64,000 bases of DNA, taken from Lachnospiraceae bacterium (GTDB taxonomy: Bacteria > Bacillota > Clostridia > Lachnospirales > Lachnospiraceae). The notes below the pieces were generated by a model. The model had not been told where the DNA came from and searched no databases. It was given only the letters and a program-made list of their open reading frames with translations. This document shows, in pieces, positions 34,844-40,929 of the stretch (the first letter of the stretch is position 1; each line of letters begins with the position of its first letter). The stretch spans positions 124,001 to 188,000 of the forward strand of contig QXWW01000001.1 of the NCBI GenBank assembly GCA_009911185.1, in the 5' to 3' direction. Both the position numbers and the translations under genes were made by a program.

Positions 34844-34857
34844 GAAAGGGCGAAACA

Positions 34858-35991
34858 TTGAAAACCTTTAAAATTACGCACGGAGAAATTATTGATCCGT
34901 CAAATTTATTGACAGCGGCTAAAAACGCTTCTATCGGGAAGCGTTACCGCGAAGAAAACCTGGCATTTACCGCACACAGGGAAGAGGAAATAGACAAGTT
35001 GCATTTTGAATTGTCCTATTTTCCGAAAGACGGGATTCCCGGAAATCCGCTGGAATCTTCATACCATGTCGGGCCGTATCGCCGTAAACAGATTTACGAA
35101 CCAAAACCGCGGATCATTATGGCGTTGCAGTATCGGGATCGGGTTGTGCAATGGGCGTATTATCAGAAATTAAATCCGCTTTTTGACAAACAGTATATAG
35201 ATCATAGTTACGGATGTAGAAAAGGCAAAGGAACCACGGCGGCTAGGGAACAACTTCAAAAATGGCTTCGCAAAGTTTCCAGAAGCCCGAAAAAGTGGTA
35301 TGTTCTCAAACTGGATATAGCAAAATATTTTTACCGCGTAGATCATGAAATCCTGATGAAAATTCTTTCAAAGCATATAAAGGACGAACTGATCCTTCGG
35401 GATCTGCATAACCTGATAAATTGCGAGGAAACGCCATTCGGCCTTCCGTCCGGAGTACAGCCGGAATTGTGCGATCGGGAAGAATGGCTATACAGTCGCG
35501 GTATGCCGATCGGAAATCTGACAAGTCAAATGTTTGCTAACATTTACTTAAATGAATTAGATCAGTTTTGCAAACACAAGCTGCATATCCGGTATTATAT
35601 CCGCCTTGTAGACGACATTATTATTCTATGGCCGGATAAACAAGAATTGAAAATGATTCTGGATGAGGTTTCCCGGTTCCTGAATGAAGAATTACACCTT
35701 GAATTAAATAAAAAGACGTGTATTCGTCCAGCCTGGCTTCCGGTTTCGTTTGTTGGGGCGCAAATTACGCCAAACAAGATCCGCATGAGGAAAAGCACAA
35801 GAAAAAGAATGATCCGCCGGATCAAGTTCATCCGGAAACTGTTTGAAGCCGGGGAAATCACTTTTGAAAAATTAAACAATACCATGCAAAGCTATTTCGG
35901 CCTGATGGCACACTTTACGGCCGGAAATTTGTTAAGGAAAATTATTGACGAATTTTCCTTCCGTGTGTTTCATGATGATAACAATTCATAA
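34858..35991 (+). CDS. DGR reverse transcriptase
   Basis: A 377-residue RT from TTG 34858. Visible RT motifs: L-K-L-D-I-A-K-Y-F near residue 149 (first catalytic aspartate), G-M-P-I-G-N-L-T-S-Q near residue 215 (the I-G-x-x-x-S-Q form that marks DGR RTs rather than Q-G-x-x-x-S-P), and R-L-V-D-D-I-I near residue 250 (catalytic D-D). The usual tyrosine of Y-x-D-D is leucine here. It copies TR RNA with errors at adenines and sends cDNA to VR. Confidence 0.95.
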   Translation: MKTFKITHGEIIDPSNLLTAAKNASIGKRYREENLAFTAHREEEIDKLHFELSYFPKDGIPGNPLESSYHVGPYRRKQIYEPKPRIIMALQYRDRVVQWAYYQKLNPLFDKQYIDHSYGCRKGKGTTAAREQLQKWLRKVSRSPKKWYVLKLDIAKYFYRVDHEILMKILSKHIKDELILRDLHNLINCEETPFGLPSGVQPELCDREEWLYSRGMPIGNLTSQMFANIYLNELDQFCKHKLHIRYYIRLVDDIIILWPDKQELKMILDEVSRFLNEELHLELNKKTCIRPAWLPVSFVGAQITPNKIRMRKSTRKRMIRRIKFIRKLFEAGEITFEKLNNTMQSYFGLMAHFTAGNLLRKIIDEFSFRVFHDDNNS

Positions 35992-36013
35992 CCTGGGGAA
36001 CCAGGTTATTTTT
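35989..36013 (+). terminator. Terminator after DGR RT
   Basis: TAACCTGG (35989-35996), loop GGAA, CCAGGTTA (36001-36008), then TTTTT. A clear intrinsic terminator that includes the RT stop codon and closes the DGR block before the lysis genes. Confidence 0.88.
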
Positions 36014-36042
36014 GTTTAATAATCAGGAAAGGGGGTTCTTTT

Positions 36043-36309
36043 ATGTCTGAAATAACTTTTGAACGTGAAGTATTGGATCGCCTGACAAAGATAGAAGCAA
36101 AGCTGGATAGTTTTGACGCTGCAAAGAAAAAGACATATGACAATGAAAACGATATTATTCGGCTGAAAGATGAAGTTAAAAATCAGGGCGATCGGATTAT
36201 CAAGTTGGAAGATTCCAACAAGTGGTTATCCCGGACGATTGCAGCGGCAATCATTACGGCCGTTATCGGCGTTTTGGTTGTTGTGTTCCGCACTGGCGCC
36301 GGGATCTAA
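36043..36309 (+). CDS. XhlA-like hemolysin / lysis protein
   Basis: An 88-residue protein with a coiled-coil-like N-terminal half (L-T-K-I-E-A-K-L-D, I-K-L-E-D-S-N-K-W-L) and one C-terminal membrane segment (T-I-A-A-A-I-I-T-A-V-I-G-V-L-V-V-V). This is the build of the XhlA family that assists holin and endolysin. Ribosome site GGAAAGGGGG. Confidence 0.8.
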   Translation: MSEITFEREVLDRLTKIEAKLDSFDAAKKKTYDNENDIIRLKDEVKNQGDRIIKLEDSNKWLSRTIAAAIITAVIGVLVVVFRTGAGI

Positions 36310-36322
36310 AGAAAGGGAAATT

Positions 36323-36634
36323 ATGGAGAATGTACGCAGAAAAAGACGCAAAAGAAAGAGCGCCGCCAGAAAGAAATTAAAGACAATGGATATTATTCTT
36401 GTCGTTATGGCCATTCTTTTGGTTGCCTTTACTCTGAAAATGATCGTCGTGTTTGAACGAACGGGCGCCATTCCTGATACATTGTGTACGTGCGTATTTG
36501 CCGCCCTGGGCGGCGAATGTGGTGTTATGGGATGGATTAAAACCACAAAGGATAAACTGACGGATCGGAAATGGCAGATAGAGGACAGAGCGCAAGACGA
36601 AAAAGAAAGAGAGGAAAAGGAAAATGAATTTTGA
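36323..36634 (+). CDS. Small membrane protein in lysis cassette
   Basis: A 103-residue protein from ATG 36323 (AAAGGGAAATT). Very basic first 20 residues, then a membrane segment (I-I-L-V-V-M-A-I-L-L-V-A-F-T-L), a second weaker hydrophobic part and a charged tail. It may be a second holin-like or antiholin protein. It overlaps the next gene by 11 bases. Confidence 0.65.
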   Translation: MENVRRKRRKRKSAARKKLKTMDIILVVMAILLVAFTLKMIVVFERTGAIPDTLCTCVFAALGGECGVMGWIKTTKDKLTDRKWQIEDRAQDEKEREEKENEF

Positions 36635-36926
36635 AATTTTTTTGCTGGGATTGCTGATTGTTTCTACATTGACCGGGCTTTTCACGGAAGCAATCAAAGC
36701 GTGGCTTCAGGAGCGCGGAAAGAAATATTATTCTAACGCGCTGGCTGGTTATGTGGCGGCTGGTTTGTCGGTTCTGGTATCGTCCGGATATGTGATCCTG
36801 ACTGAAACGGCCTTCAATGCAAAAATGGCGGTGTATCTGATCGCCTTAATTCTTTTGTCGTGGCTGGCCGCTATGGTTGGATATGACAAAGTGATCCAGG
36901 CGATTTCACAATTTAAAAAGGGGTGA
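36624..36926 (+). CDS. Phage holin
   Basis: A 100-residue protein with three membrane segments (residues about 3-22, 40-62 and 68-88), a G-K-K-Y-Y-S-N-A-L loop and a basic end F-K-K-G, just before the endolysin gene. Fits a holin that opens the membrane for the endolysin. Confidence 0.78.
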   Translation: MNFEIFLLGLLIVSTLTGLFTEAIKAWLQERGKKYYSNALAGYVAAGLSVLVSSGYVILTETAFNAKMAVYLIALILLSWLAAMVGYDKVIQAISQFKKG

Positions 36927-36930
36927 CTTC

Positions 36931-38376
36931 GTGGCATTAAGAGGAAAAGACATTGCGGAAAAGGTTTGGAACTTTCTGACCGACGCGGGAATTAACGAAT
37001 ACGGAACCGCGGGACTGATGGGAAACATCCAGGCGGAAAGTGGTATGAATCCGAAAAACCTTGAAAATTTGTGTGAAAAGCGGCTGAAAGAAGCCGGAAA
37101 GCCTTATTACACAGATGAAACATACACGGCCGCGGTTGACAGCGGGGAAATCAGCCGGGAAGAATTTTTACATCCGCTTCCCGGTAAACAATACGGCTAT
37201 GGTTTAACACAGTTGACTTCCGCCGGGCGCAAAGCGGGCCTTTACGATCTGGCAAAGTCAAAAGGAAAGTCGATCGGGGATCTGGAAACGCAGCTTGAAT
37301 TCCTTATGATCGAACTGAAAACAAGTTATAAAACCGTATACAATGCCATTAAGGACGCCGCCAGCATAAAGGCGGCGTCTGATATTGTATTGAAAAAGTT
37401 TGAAATCCCGGCGGATCAATCTGAATCCGTCCAAAAAAGACGGGCTGCAAACGGCCAGGAATTTTATAACCGGTTTTCCAAAACCGGCAGCAAAGGGGGA
37501 AATAATATGTCTATCAGGATAGGACACGCCAGCATTTCAGAGAATGGAACCACAAGCGGGAAAGCTGGCGATCAGACCGGAAAAGAAGTTTGTATTCGGA
37601 AATGGTATAGTAAACCGTGGGATTATATGGCAATTCATCCAGACGCGAATGTTCGCGAAAGACACGCCGCCGCCGTTGAAGCGGCTTGCAAAAATGACAA
37701 TATCGGTTATAACTGGTTTGGAGAGAGTGACAGAAACAGTCTTTACAGACTGGCGAAAGCGGTAAATTACGATCTTTCCAAAGTCGGAAAATGTAATTGT
37801 GATTGCAGCAGCCTTCAGAATGTGGCGGCGGTGGCGTCTGGTTCCGGCGCAACTTACGGAAGTAACGGATGGACGACAAGCACAATGAAAGCCGCGCTGC
37901 AGGCCCTGGGTTACAAGATCATTACAGCCAGCACGTATTTAAAGGATTCCGCGTATTGCGTCCGCGGCGCGATCTATGTGAAAGCAAGTTCGCACACGGT
38001 TTGCGGCCTGGACAATGGTTCAAAGGCAAGCCAGACACTTTCCACGGCCGGTATTTCTGGCGGAAATTCAGGAAGCGGATCCGGAGCCGGTAAAAAAAGT
38101 GTGGATGAAATCGCGCGCGAAGTCATTAACGGCAAATGGGGAACCGGCGACGATCGCAAAAAACGCCTGGCGGCCGCTGGCTATGATTATGCAACGGTTC
38201 AGGCCCGTGTTAATGAAATTCTTTCCGGGAAAACTGGATCCAAAAAGTCAAATGAGGAAATCGCGAAAGAAGTTATTGCTGGTAAATGGGGCAATGGCGA
38301 CGATCGCAAAAAACGCCTGGCGGCCGCCGGCTATGATTATGCAGCGGTTCAGAAATGCGTAAACAAACTTTTGTAA
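36931..38376 (+). CDS. Modular endolysin with two CW_7 repeats
   Basis: A 481-residue enzyme from GTG 36931. Residues 1-185 resemble the phage tail-lysozyme fold (A-G-L-M-G-N-I-Q-A-E-S-G-M-N-P, Y-G-Y-G-L-T-Q-L-T). Residues about 191-370 are a second catalytic module that resembles peptidase domains with D-C-S-S near residue 289 and S-H-T-V near residue 352. Two CW_7 cell-wall-binding repeats follow (E-I-A-R-E-V-I-N-G-K-W-G and E-I-A-K-E-V-I-A-G-K-W-G). An internal ATG at 37507 with GGGGGAAATAAT could give the second half alone. Confidence 0.88.
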   Translation: MALRGKDIAEKVWNFLTDAGINEYGTAGLMGNIQAESGMNPKNLENLCEKRLKEAGKPYYTDETYTAAVDSGEISREEFLHPLPGKQYGYGLTQLTSAGRKAGLYDLAKSKGKSIGDLETQLEFLMIELKTSYKTVYNAIKDAASIKAASDIVLKKFEIPADQSESVQKRRAANGQEFYNRFSKTGSKGGNNMSIRIGHASISENGTTSGKAGDQTGKEVCIRKWYSKPWDYMAIHPDANVRERHAAAVEAACKNDNIGYNWFGESDRNSLYRLAKAVNYDLSKVGKCNCDCSSLQNVAAVASGSGATYGSNGWTTSTMKAALQALGYKIITASTYLKDSAYCVRGAIYVKASSHTVCGLDNGSKASQTLSTAGISGGNSGSGSGAGKKSVDEIAREVINGKWGTGDDRKKRLAAAGYDYATVQARVNEILSGKTGSKKSNEEIAKEVIAGKWGNGDDRKKRLAAAGYDYAAVQKCVNKLL

Positions 38377-38391
38377 AATAGAATAATAATT

Positions 38392-38420
38392 TTTACAAAA
38401 TACATTTGAAAGTTTATAAA
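38392..38420 (+). promoter_or_regulatory. Promoter into gene-free region
   Basis: TTTACA (38392-38397), 17 bases, TATAAA (38415-38420). It carries half-sites ATACATTT (38400) and AAATGTAT (38419) like the operators of the small-gene cassette downstream. It faces right, away from the endolysin, into about 300 bases without a gene. Confidence 0.6.
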
Positions 38421-38666
38421 ATGTATGATAAAATGAGCCGCAGAGGGGGTTTTAAAGGGGGGTGCGGGGAAAGCTGACGCCAGGACGCGCCAGATGACCT
38501 ATAAAGCCGTTTTTAGGTTCAGGCGGTAAATTCCCCGCATACAGCCGTAAAATCGCCGTATGGGGCAAATACGGGCCTTGCTGGGCCTGTTATGATAGTT
38601 CCGGCCCGGTTCCGTCCTGGGATATATTCAGAAGCGCGCCAAGCGGCCCGGATTTTACTTTTTATA

Positions 38667-38726
38667 TTCTGATTTACTCTGATTTATTCGGATAAACTCT
38701 GACAAACTCTGATTTACTCTGATTTC
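38667..38726 (+). repeat. Tandem 10-bp repeat (GATTTACTCT)
   Basis: Six consecutive units of a 10-base repeat (consensus GATTTACTCT) between about 38667 and 38726. The outer units are exact, and the inner ones vary (GATTTATTCG, GATAAACTCT, GACAAACTCT). Confidence 0.85.
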
Positions 38727-38733
38727 CAGACAA

Positions 38734-38768
38734 AATAAGTAAGGGCCGCGGCCCTTACTTATTATTTT
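38734..38768. terminator. Bidirectional terminator (30-bp palindrome)
   Basis: A perfect 30-base palindrome at 38734-38763, core AAGGGCCGCGGCCCTT, followed by ATTTT on the plus strand and TTTTG on the minus strand. It separates the plus-strand region from the minus-strand small genes. Confidence 0.85.
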
Positions 38769-38775
38769 CCCTTCC

Positions 38776-38796
38776 CCGGCGGCGTCTGGCCGCCGG
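38776..38796 (-). terminator. Hairpin after minus-strand gene 38807-39217
   Basis: CCGGCGGC (38776-38783), five-base loop, GCCGCCGG (38789-38796). The same hairpin with a slightly different loop follows the gene at 39397. On the minus strand it leads into GGAAGGGAAAAT, so a T run is absent and termination may depend on the next palindrome. Confidence 0.55.
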
Positions 38797-38806
38797 TATA
38801 GCGATT

Positions 38807-39217
38807 TTATTTTACGGTTGAAACATCAAGCATTAAAACGGTTGAAATGATTTTTTCGCGGTGCTTTATACTGTTTTTTGCGGCTTGTGTTAAAATCTCA
38901 CGTTCTTTTTTGAATGGTATGATTGAAAGTGCGTATTGAACAAGCGCTTCTTCCGCCGCCTTGAAATTTTCCCTTGCCTTCAGGATTTCGGCCCACAGTC
39001 CGGATTCTTCTTCAATTTTTCCGAAATCTGTTATTGCTTTATCCGCTATTTCGTCGTCGTCGATCGCCCATGTTTTAGTAGGAATGGAGCCGTCCGGATT
39101 CACAACGCCTAAAGACTTTACAAAATCAGCTTCCATTTTACTTTCCCGATCCTCTAAGGCTGAAAGAATAGCTTTTGCGTTCATGTACTCTTTTTGTTCC
39201 TTGTTATATTTTCTCAT
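38807..39217 (-). CDS. Hypothetical prophage accessory protein
   Basis: A 136-residue, mostly helical and charged protein (starts M-R-K-Y-N-K-E-Q-K-E-Y, middle F-G-K-I-E-E-E-S-G-L-W). It has its own promoter-operator (39258-39286), a GAGAGGAT ribosome site and a hairpin after the stop, so it forms a single-gene unit. No family recognised. Confidence 0.65.
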   Translation of the reverse strand: MRKYNKEQKEYMNAKAILSALEDRESKMEADFVKSLGVVNPDGSIPTKTWAIDDDEIADKAITDFGKIEEESGLWAEILKARENFKAAEEALVQYALSIIPFKKEREILTQAAKNSIKHREKIISTVLMLDVSTVK

Positions 39218-39257
39218 TTTTTATATCCTCTCTTTCCTTGCTTCATCTTATGTTTGC

Positions 39258-39286
39258 ATTATACATTATAAAATGTATTTTGTCAA
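39258..39286 (-). promoter_or_regulatory. Promoter with palindromic operator, copy 1
   Basis: On the minus strand: TTGACA (39286-39281), 17 bases, TATAAT (39263-39258), both perfect consensus. The palindrome ATACATT-ATAA-AATGTAT (39261-39278) fills the spacer and enters the -10, so a bound repressor would block polymerase. Confidence 0.9.
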
Positions 39287-39363
39287 TAGAAAATGTAAAG
39301 AAATTTAAAATATTTTCAAGAAATCATTCACAAAATACATTTTATAATGAATAATATTCCGGC

Positions 39364-39384
39364 CCGGCGGCGTTTGGCCGCCGG
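39364..39384 (-). terminator. Hairpin after minus-strand gene 39397-39849
   Basis: CCGGCGGC (39364-39371), loop GTTTG, GCCGCCGG (39377-39384). Near copy of the 38776 hairpin, again directly after a small minus-strand gene. It has no clear T run. Confidence 0.55.
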
Positions 39385-39396
39385 ATCCGCTAGGGA

Positions 39397-39849
39397 TTAT
39401 GCCGTTAATGCTTTTGCAACGTTTTCAAGAAAAGTTTTTCTTTCAATCTGATCTTTCACGCACTGGCAATCATGACCGAAATTCCACGACAATCTTTCGA
39501 TTTCCGGATCCATGCCTTCCGCTTTTTCCTTGAAATGTTCCGCGATCTTGCTTCTGTCAATGTCCGTCCGGATTACTATTTCGGCATGTTCCGCGTTCCA
39601 TCGCTTAGCTTCAGCCCGTTTCATCCAGCTATTTGTTATTACCATGATGGGCCAGAAACAAATATTATATTTCGCGGTGCTGATCTTTCCTGTTTTAGAG
39701 ATTTTCCGTAAAGAATGATCTTTCCCACACCAGCCCGGATCCCCGTCGGAATGTTCAACGAAATAAAGCCCGTTGTCATTCTTGAAATATGCGCCTGTAA
39801 TTTCTACCACATCACCAGTTTTGATTTCGATTCCGTTTTTATCTAACAT
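39397..39849 (-). CDS. Hypothetical prophage accessory protein
   Basis: A 150-residue protein. The first 35 residues (G-I-E-I-K-T-G-D-V-V-E-I-T-G-A-Y-F-K-N-D-N-G-L-Y) look like a small SH3-like beta barrel. The rest is helical and has C-Q-C near residue 129. Own promoter-operator and leader at 39889-39917, GAGAGGA ribosome site. No family recognised. Confidence 0.65.
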   Translation of the reverse strand: MLDKNGIEIKTGDVVEITGAYFKNDNGLYFVEHSDGDPGWCGKDHSLRKISKTGKISTAKYNICFWPIMVITNSWMKRAEAKRWNAEHAEIVIRTDIDRSKIAEHFKEKAEGMDPEIERLSWNFGHDCQCVKDQIERKTFLENVAKALTA

Positions 39850-39888
39850 TTTGTTTTCCTCTCTTTCTTTGCTTCACCTTATGTTTAC

Positions 39889-39917
39889 ATTATACATTAT
39901 AGAATGTATTTTGTCAA
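39889..39917 (-). promoter_or_regulatory. Promoter with palindromic operator, copy 2
   Basis: On the minus strand: TTGACA (39917-39912), 17 bases, TATAAT (39894-39889). Operator ATACATT-ATAG-AATGTAT (39892-39909). The following leader, down to the AGAGAGGA ribosome site, is almost identical to copies 1 and 3. Confidence 0.9.
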
Positions 39918-39983
39918 GGGAAAATGTAAAGAAAATTAAAATATTTTCAAGAAAACATTTACAGAATACATTATAAAATGAAT

Positions 39984-40008
39984 AATAAAAAAAGGGCCGT
40001 CGGCCCTT
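39984..40008 (-). terminator. Terminator of minus-strand gene 40007-40210
   Basis: On the minus strand AAGGGCC, loop GAC, GGCCCTT, then TTTTTTATTATT. A good intrinsic terminator that overlaps the stop codon of the small gene. Confidence 0.8.
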
Positions 40009-40210
40009 ATGCTGAAATATATTTATACACATTGTAACTATGAGCGTGTACGGCTTCATTTTTATATTTATTTGTTTCGACGTGTATTTCATCTCCGGCC
40101 GAATCAAAAACCATTGTTTCCCAGGAGCCGCCGATCTTTTTTGTGCTGACCGTCCATCCGTTAGGAAGTACAGTTTTTAAATGCTCCTTTTGTCCTATGC
40201 CAGTTCTCAT
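40007..40210 (-). CDS. Hypothetical prophage accessory protein
   Basis: A 67-residue product (starts M-R-T-G-I-G-Q-K-E-H). ATG at 40210 has AAGGTGG five bases upstream; GTG at 40219 is in frame but lies on that ribosome site. The middle looks beta-stranded (W-T-V-S-T-K-K-I-G-G-S-W-E-T-M-V-F-D). No promoter of its own is seen, so it is probably read from the 40528 promoter through the hairpin at 40226. Confidence 0.6.
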   Translation of the reverse strand: MRTGIGQKEHLKTVLPNGWTVSTKKIGGSWETMVFDSAGDEIHVETNKYKNEAVHAHSYNVYKYISA

Positions 40211-40225
40211 ATTATCCACCTTCCC

Positions 40226-40251
40226 GGCCAGCAGCGGATCCGCCGCTGGCC
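40226..40251 (-). terminator. Intercistronic hairpin
   Basis: GGCCAGC-A-GCG pairs with CGC-C-GCTGGCC around a GATC centre (40226-40251), with one mismatch. No T run follows on the minus strand, so it may protect or uncouple the two transcripts rather than end transcription. Confidence 0.5.
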
Positions 40252-40260
40252 TATTATATT

Positions 40261-40488
40261 TTATTCAGCGCTTAAAATGGGGGCCATTGAGTACCGGCCC
40301 AAAGGGAAAACCACTTCACAACCGCTATATTCAGATAATTTTTTGTTAATACGGCATTTCTGGCTTTTGGTACCGTCACTGATTTCGATTGTTTGAGCCG
40401 TCCGGTCGGTGACTGTATAAGTCCATACACAATTATGATCGCAAACGCTTGACATGCTGTATTCTTTTCCGATTTCAAATTTTTTCAT
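40261..40488 (-). CDS. Small conserved mobile-element protein
   Basis: A 75-residue protein (starts M-K-K-F-E-I-G-K-E-Y, with C-D-H-N-C near residue 16 and P-L-G-R-Y-S-M-A-P-I near the end). I recall close relatives in many Clostridiales plasmids, conjugative elements and prophages, of unknown function. Controlled by operator copy 3, with a GAGAGGA ribosome site. Confidence 0.7.
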   Translation of the reverse strand: MKKFEIGKEYSMSSVCDHNCVWTYTVTDRTAQTIEISDGTKSQKCRINKKLSEYSGCEVVFPLGRYSMAPILSAE

Positions 40489-40527
40489 TTTTATTTCCTC
40501 TCTTTCTTTGCTTCATCTTATGTTTAT

Positions 40528-40556
40528 ATTATACATTTTAAAATGTATTTTGTAAA
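40528..40556 (-). promoter_or_regulatory. Promoter with palindromic operator, copy 3
   Basis: On the minus strand: TTTACA (40556-40551), 17 bases, TATAAT (40533-40528). Its operator ATACATTTTAAAATGTAT (40531-40548) is fully palindromic, so it may be the strongest site of the set. Confidence 0.9.
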
Positions 40557-40603
40557 GAGAAAATGTAAAGAAAATTGATAAAAAATAAATTTAATTTTAC
40601 CTA

Positions 40604-40632
40604 TTGACATTTTAAAATATATATTTTAAAAT
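40604..40632 (+). promoter_or_regulatory. Promoter of HTH regulator with two operator cores
   Basis: TTGACA (40604-40609), 17 bases, TAAAAT (40627-40632). ATTTTAAAAT occurs twice (40609-40618 and 40623-40632), once after the -35 and once on the -10. It shares the core of operator copy 3, which indicates autoregulation by the product of 40665-40889. Confidence 0.85.
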
Positions 40633-40664
40633 GAACGCATAAAAAAGAAAGTAGGTGCTTTATT

Positions 40665-40889
40665 ATGTCAAATTTGAATACAGCAGAAAAAATCAGAATC
40701 GCCGTTACCAGATCCGGGCAAACAATGTATAACGTTGCTGAAGCCACAGGCCAGACGCGCCAGAATTTTTCTAACAAATTAAAAAAGGGGGATTTCCGGG
40801 AATCCGAACTTCGCGCGATCGCTGAAGCGGTGGGGTGCGAATTAGTGATTTCTTTTGTTGACAAACAAACGGGGGAAGAAGTAGGATAA
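40665..40889 (+). CDS. Cro/CI-type helix-turn-helix regulator
   Basis: A 74-residue DNA-binding protein. Helix-turn-helix at residues about 19-42 (M-Y-N-V-A-E-A-T-G-Q-T-R-Q-N-F-S-N-K-L), then E-S-E-L-R-A-I-A-E-A-V-G. It has no dimerisation or cleavage domain, so it is Cro-like. Its promoter and the divergent small-gene promoter share operator cores. It is the last prophage gene and is followed 40 bases later, with no terminator, by miaB. Confidence 0.85.
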   Translation: MSNLNTAEKIRIAVTRSGQTMYNVAEATGQTRQNFSNKLKKGDFRESELRAIAEAVGCELVISFVDKQTGEEVG

Positions 40890-40929
40890 AATAGAAAAAT
40901 TTATTAAAATTTTCAAAGGTGGAAAGTCT

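Larger units (their letters stand above)
34404..34857 (+). ncRNA. DGR template RNA region
   Basis: A 454-base region between avd and the RT that contains TR and its flanks. DGR RTs prime cDNA from the RNA just 3' of TR, so the flanks should be functional. A CCGGCC/GGCCGG hairpin (34424-34443) precedes TR. Transcript ends cannot be fixed by eye. Confidence 0.75.
38427..38768 (+). ncRNA. Candidate structured non-coding RNA
   Basis: No credible gene in 38377-38806. The part between the promoter and the terminator can fold: TGCGGGGAA (near 38463) pairs with TTCCCCGCA (near 38531); ACCTATAAA pairs with TTTTTAGGT inside that loop; GGGCC (near 38583) pairs with GGCCC (near 38602). A decamer repeat array follows. 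A transcript of about 320 bases is suggested. The function is unknown; a non-transcribed regulatory or attachment region is the alternative. Confidence 0.4.

Noticed and set aside
34443-34845. Two open frames across the DGR template region
   Set aside because: They overlap the TR and its flank. One merely repeats the VR reading frame because TR copies it. There is no good ribosome site, and TR regions act as RNA.
38667-38726. Decamer array as a CRISPR
   Set aside because: Units are 10 bases, directly adjacent and without spacers, and no cas genes are nearby.
39328-39360. Rightward promoters beside each operator cassette (TTCACA/TTTACA-17-AATAAT)
   Set aside because: They resemble promoters and carry related operator arms, but their -10 is poor and they point into the ends of minus-strand genes. 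More likely leftovers of cassette duplication.
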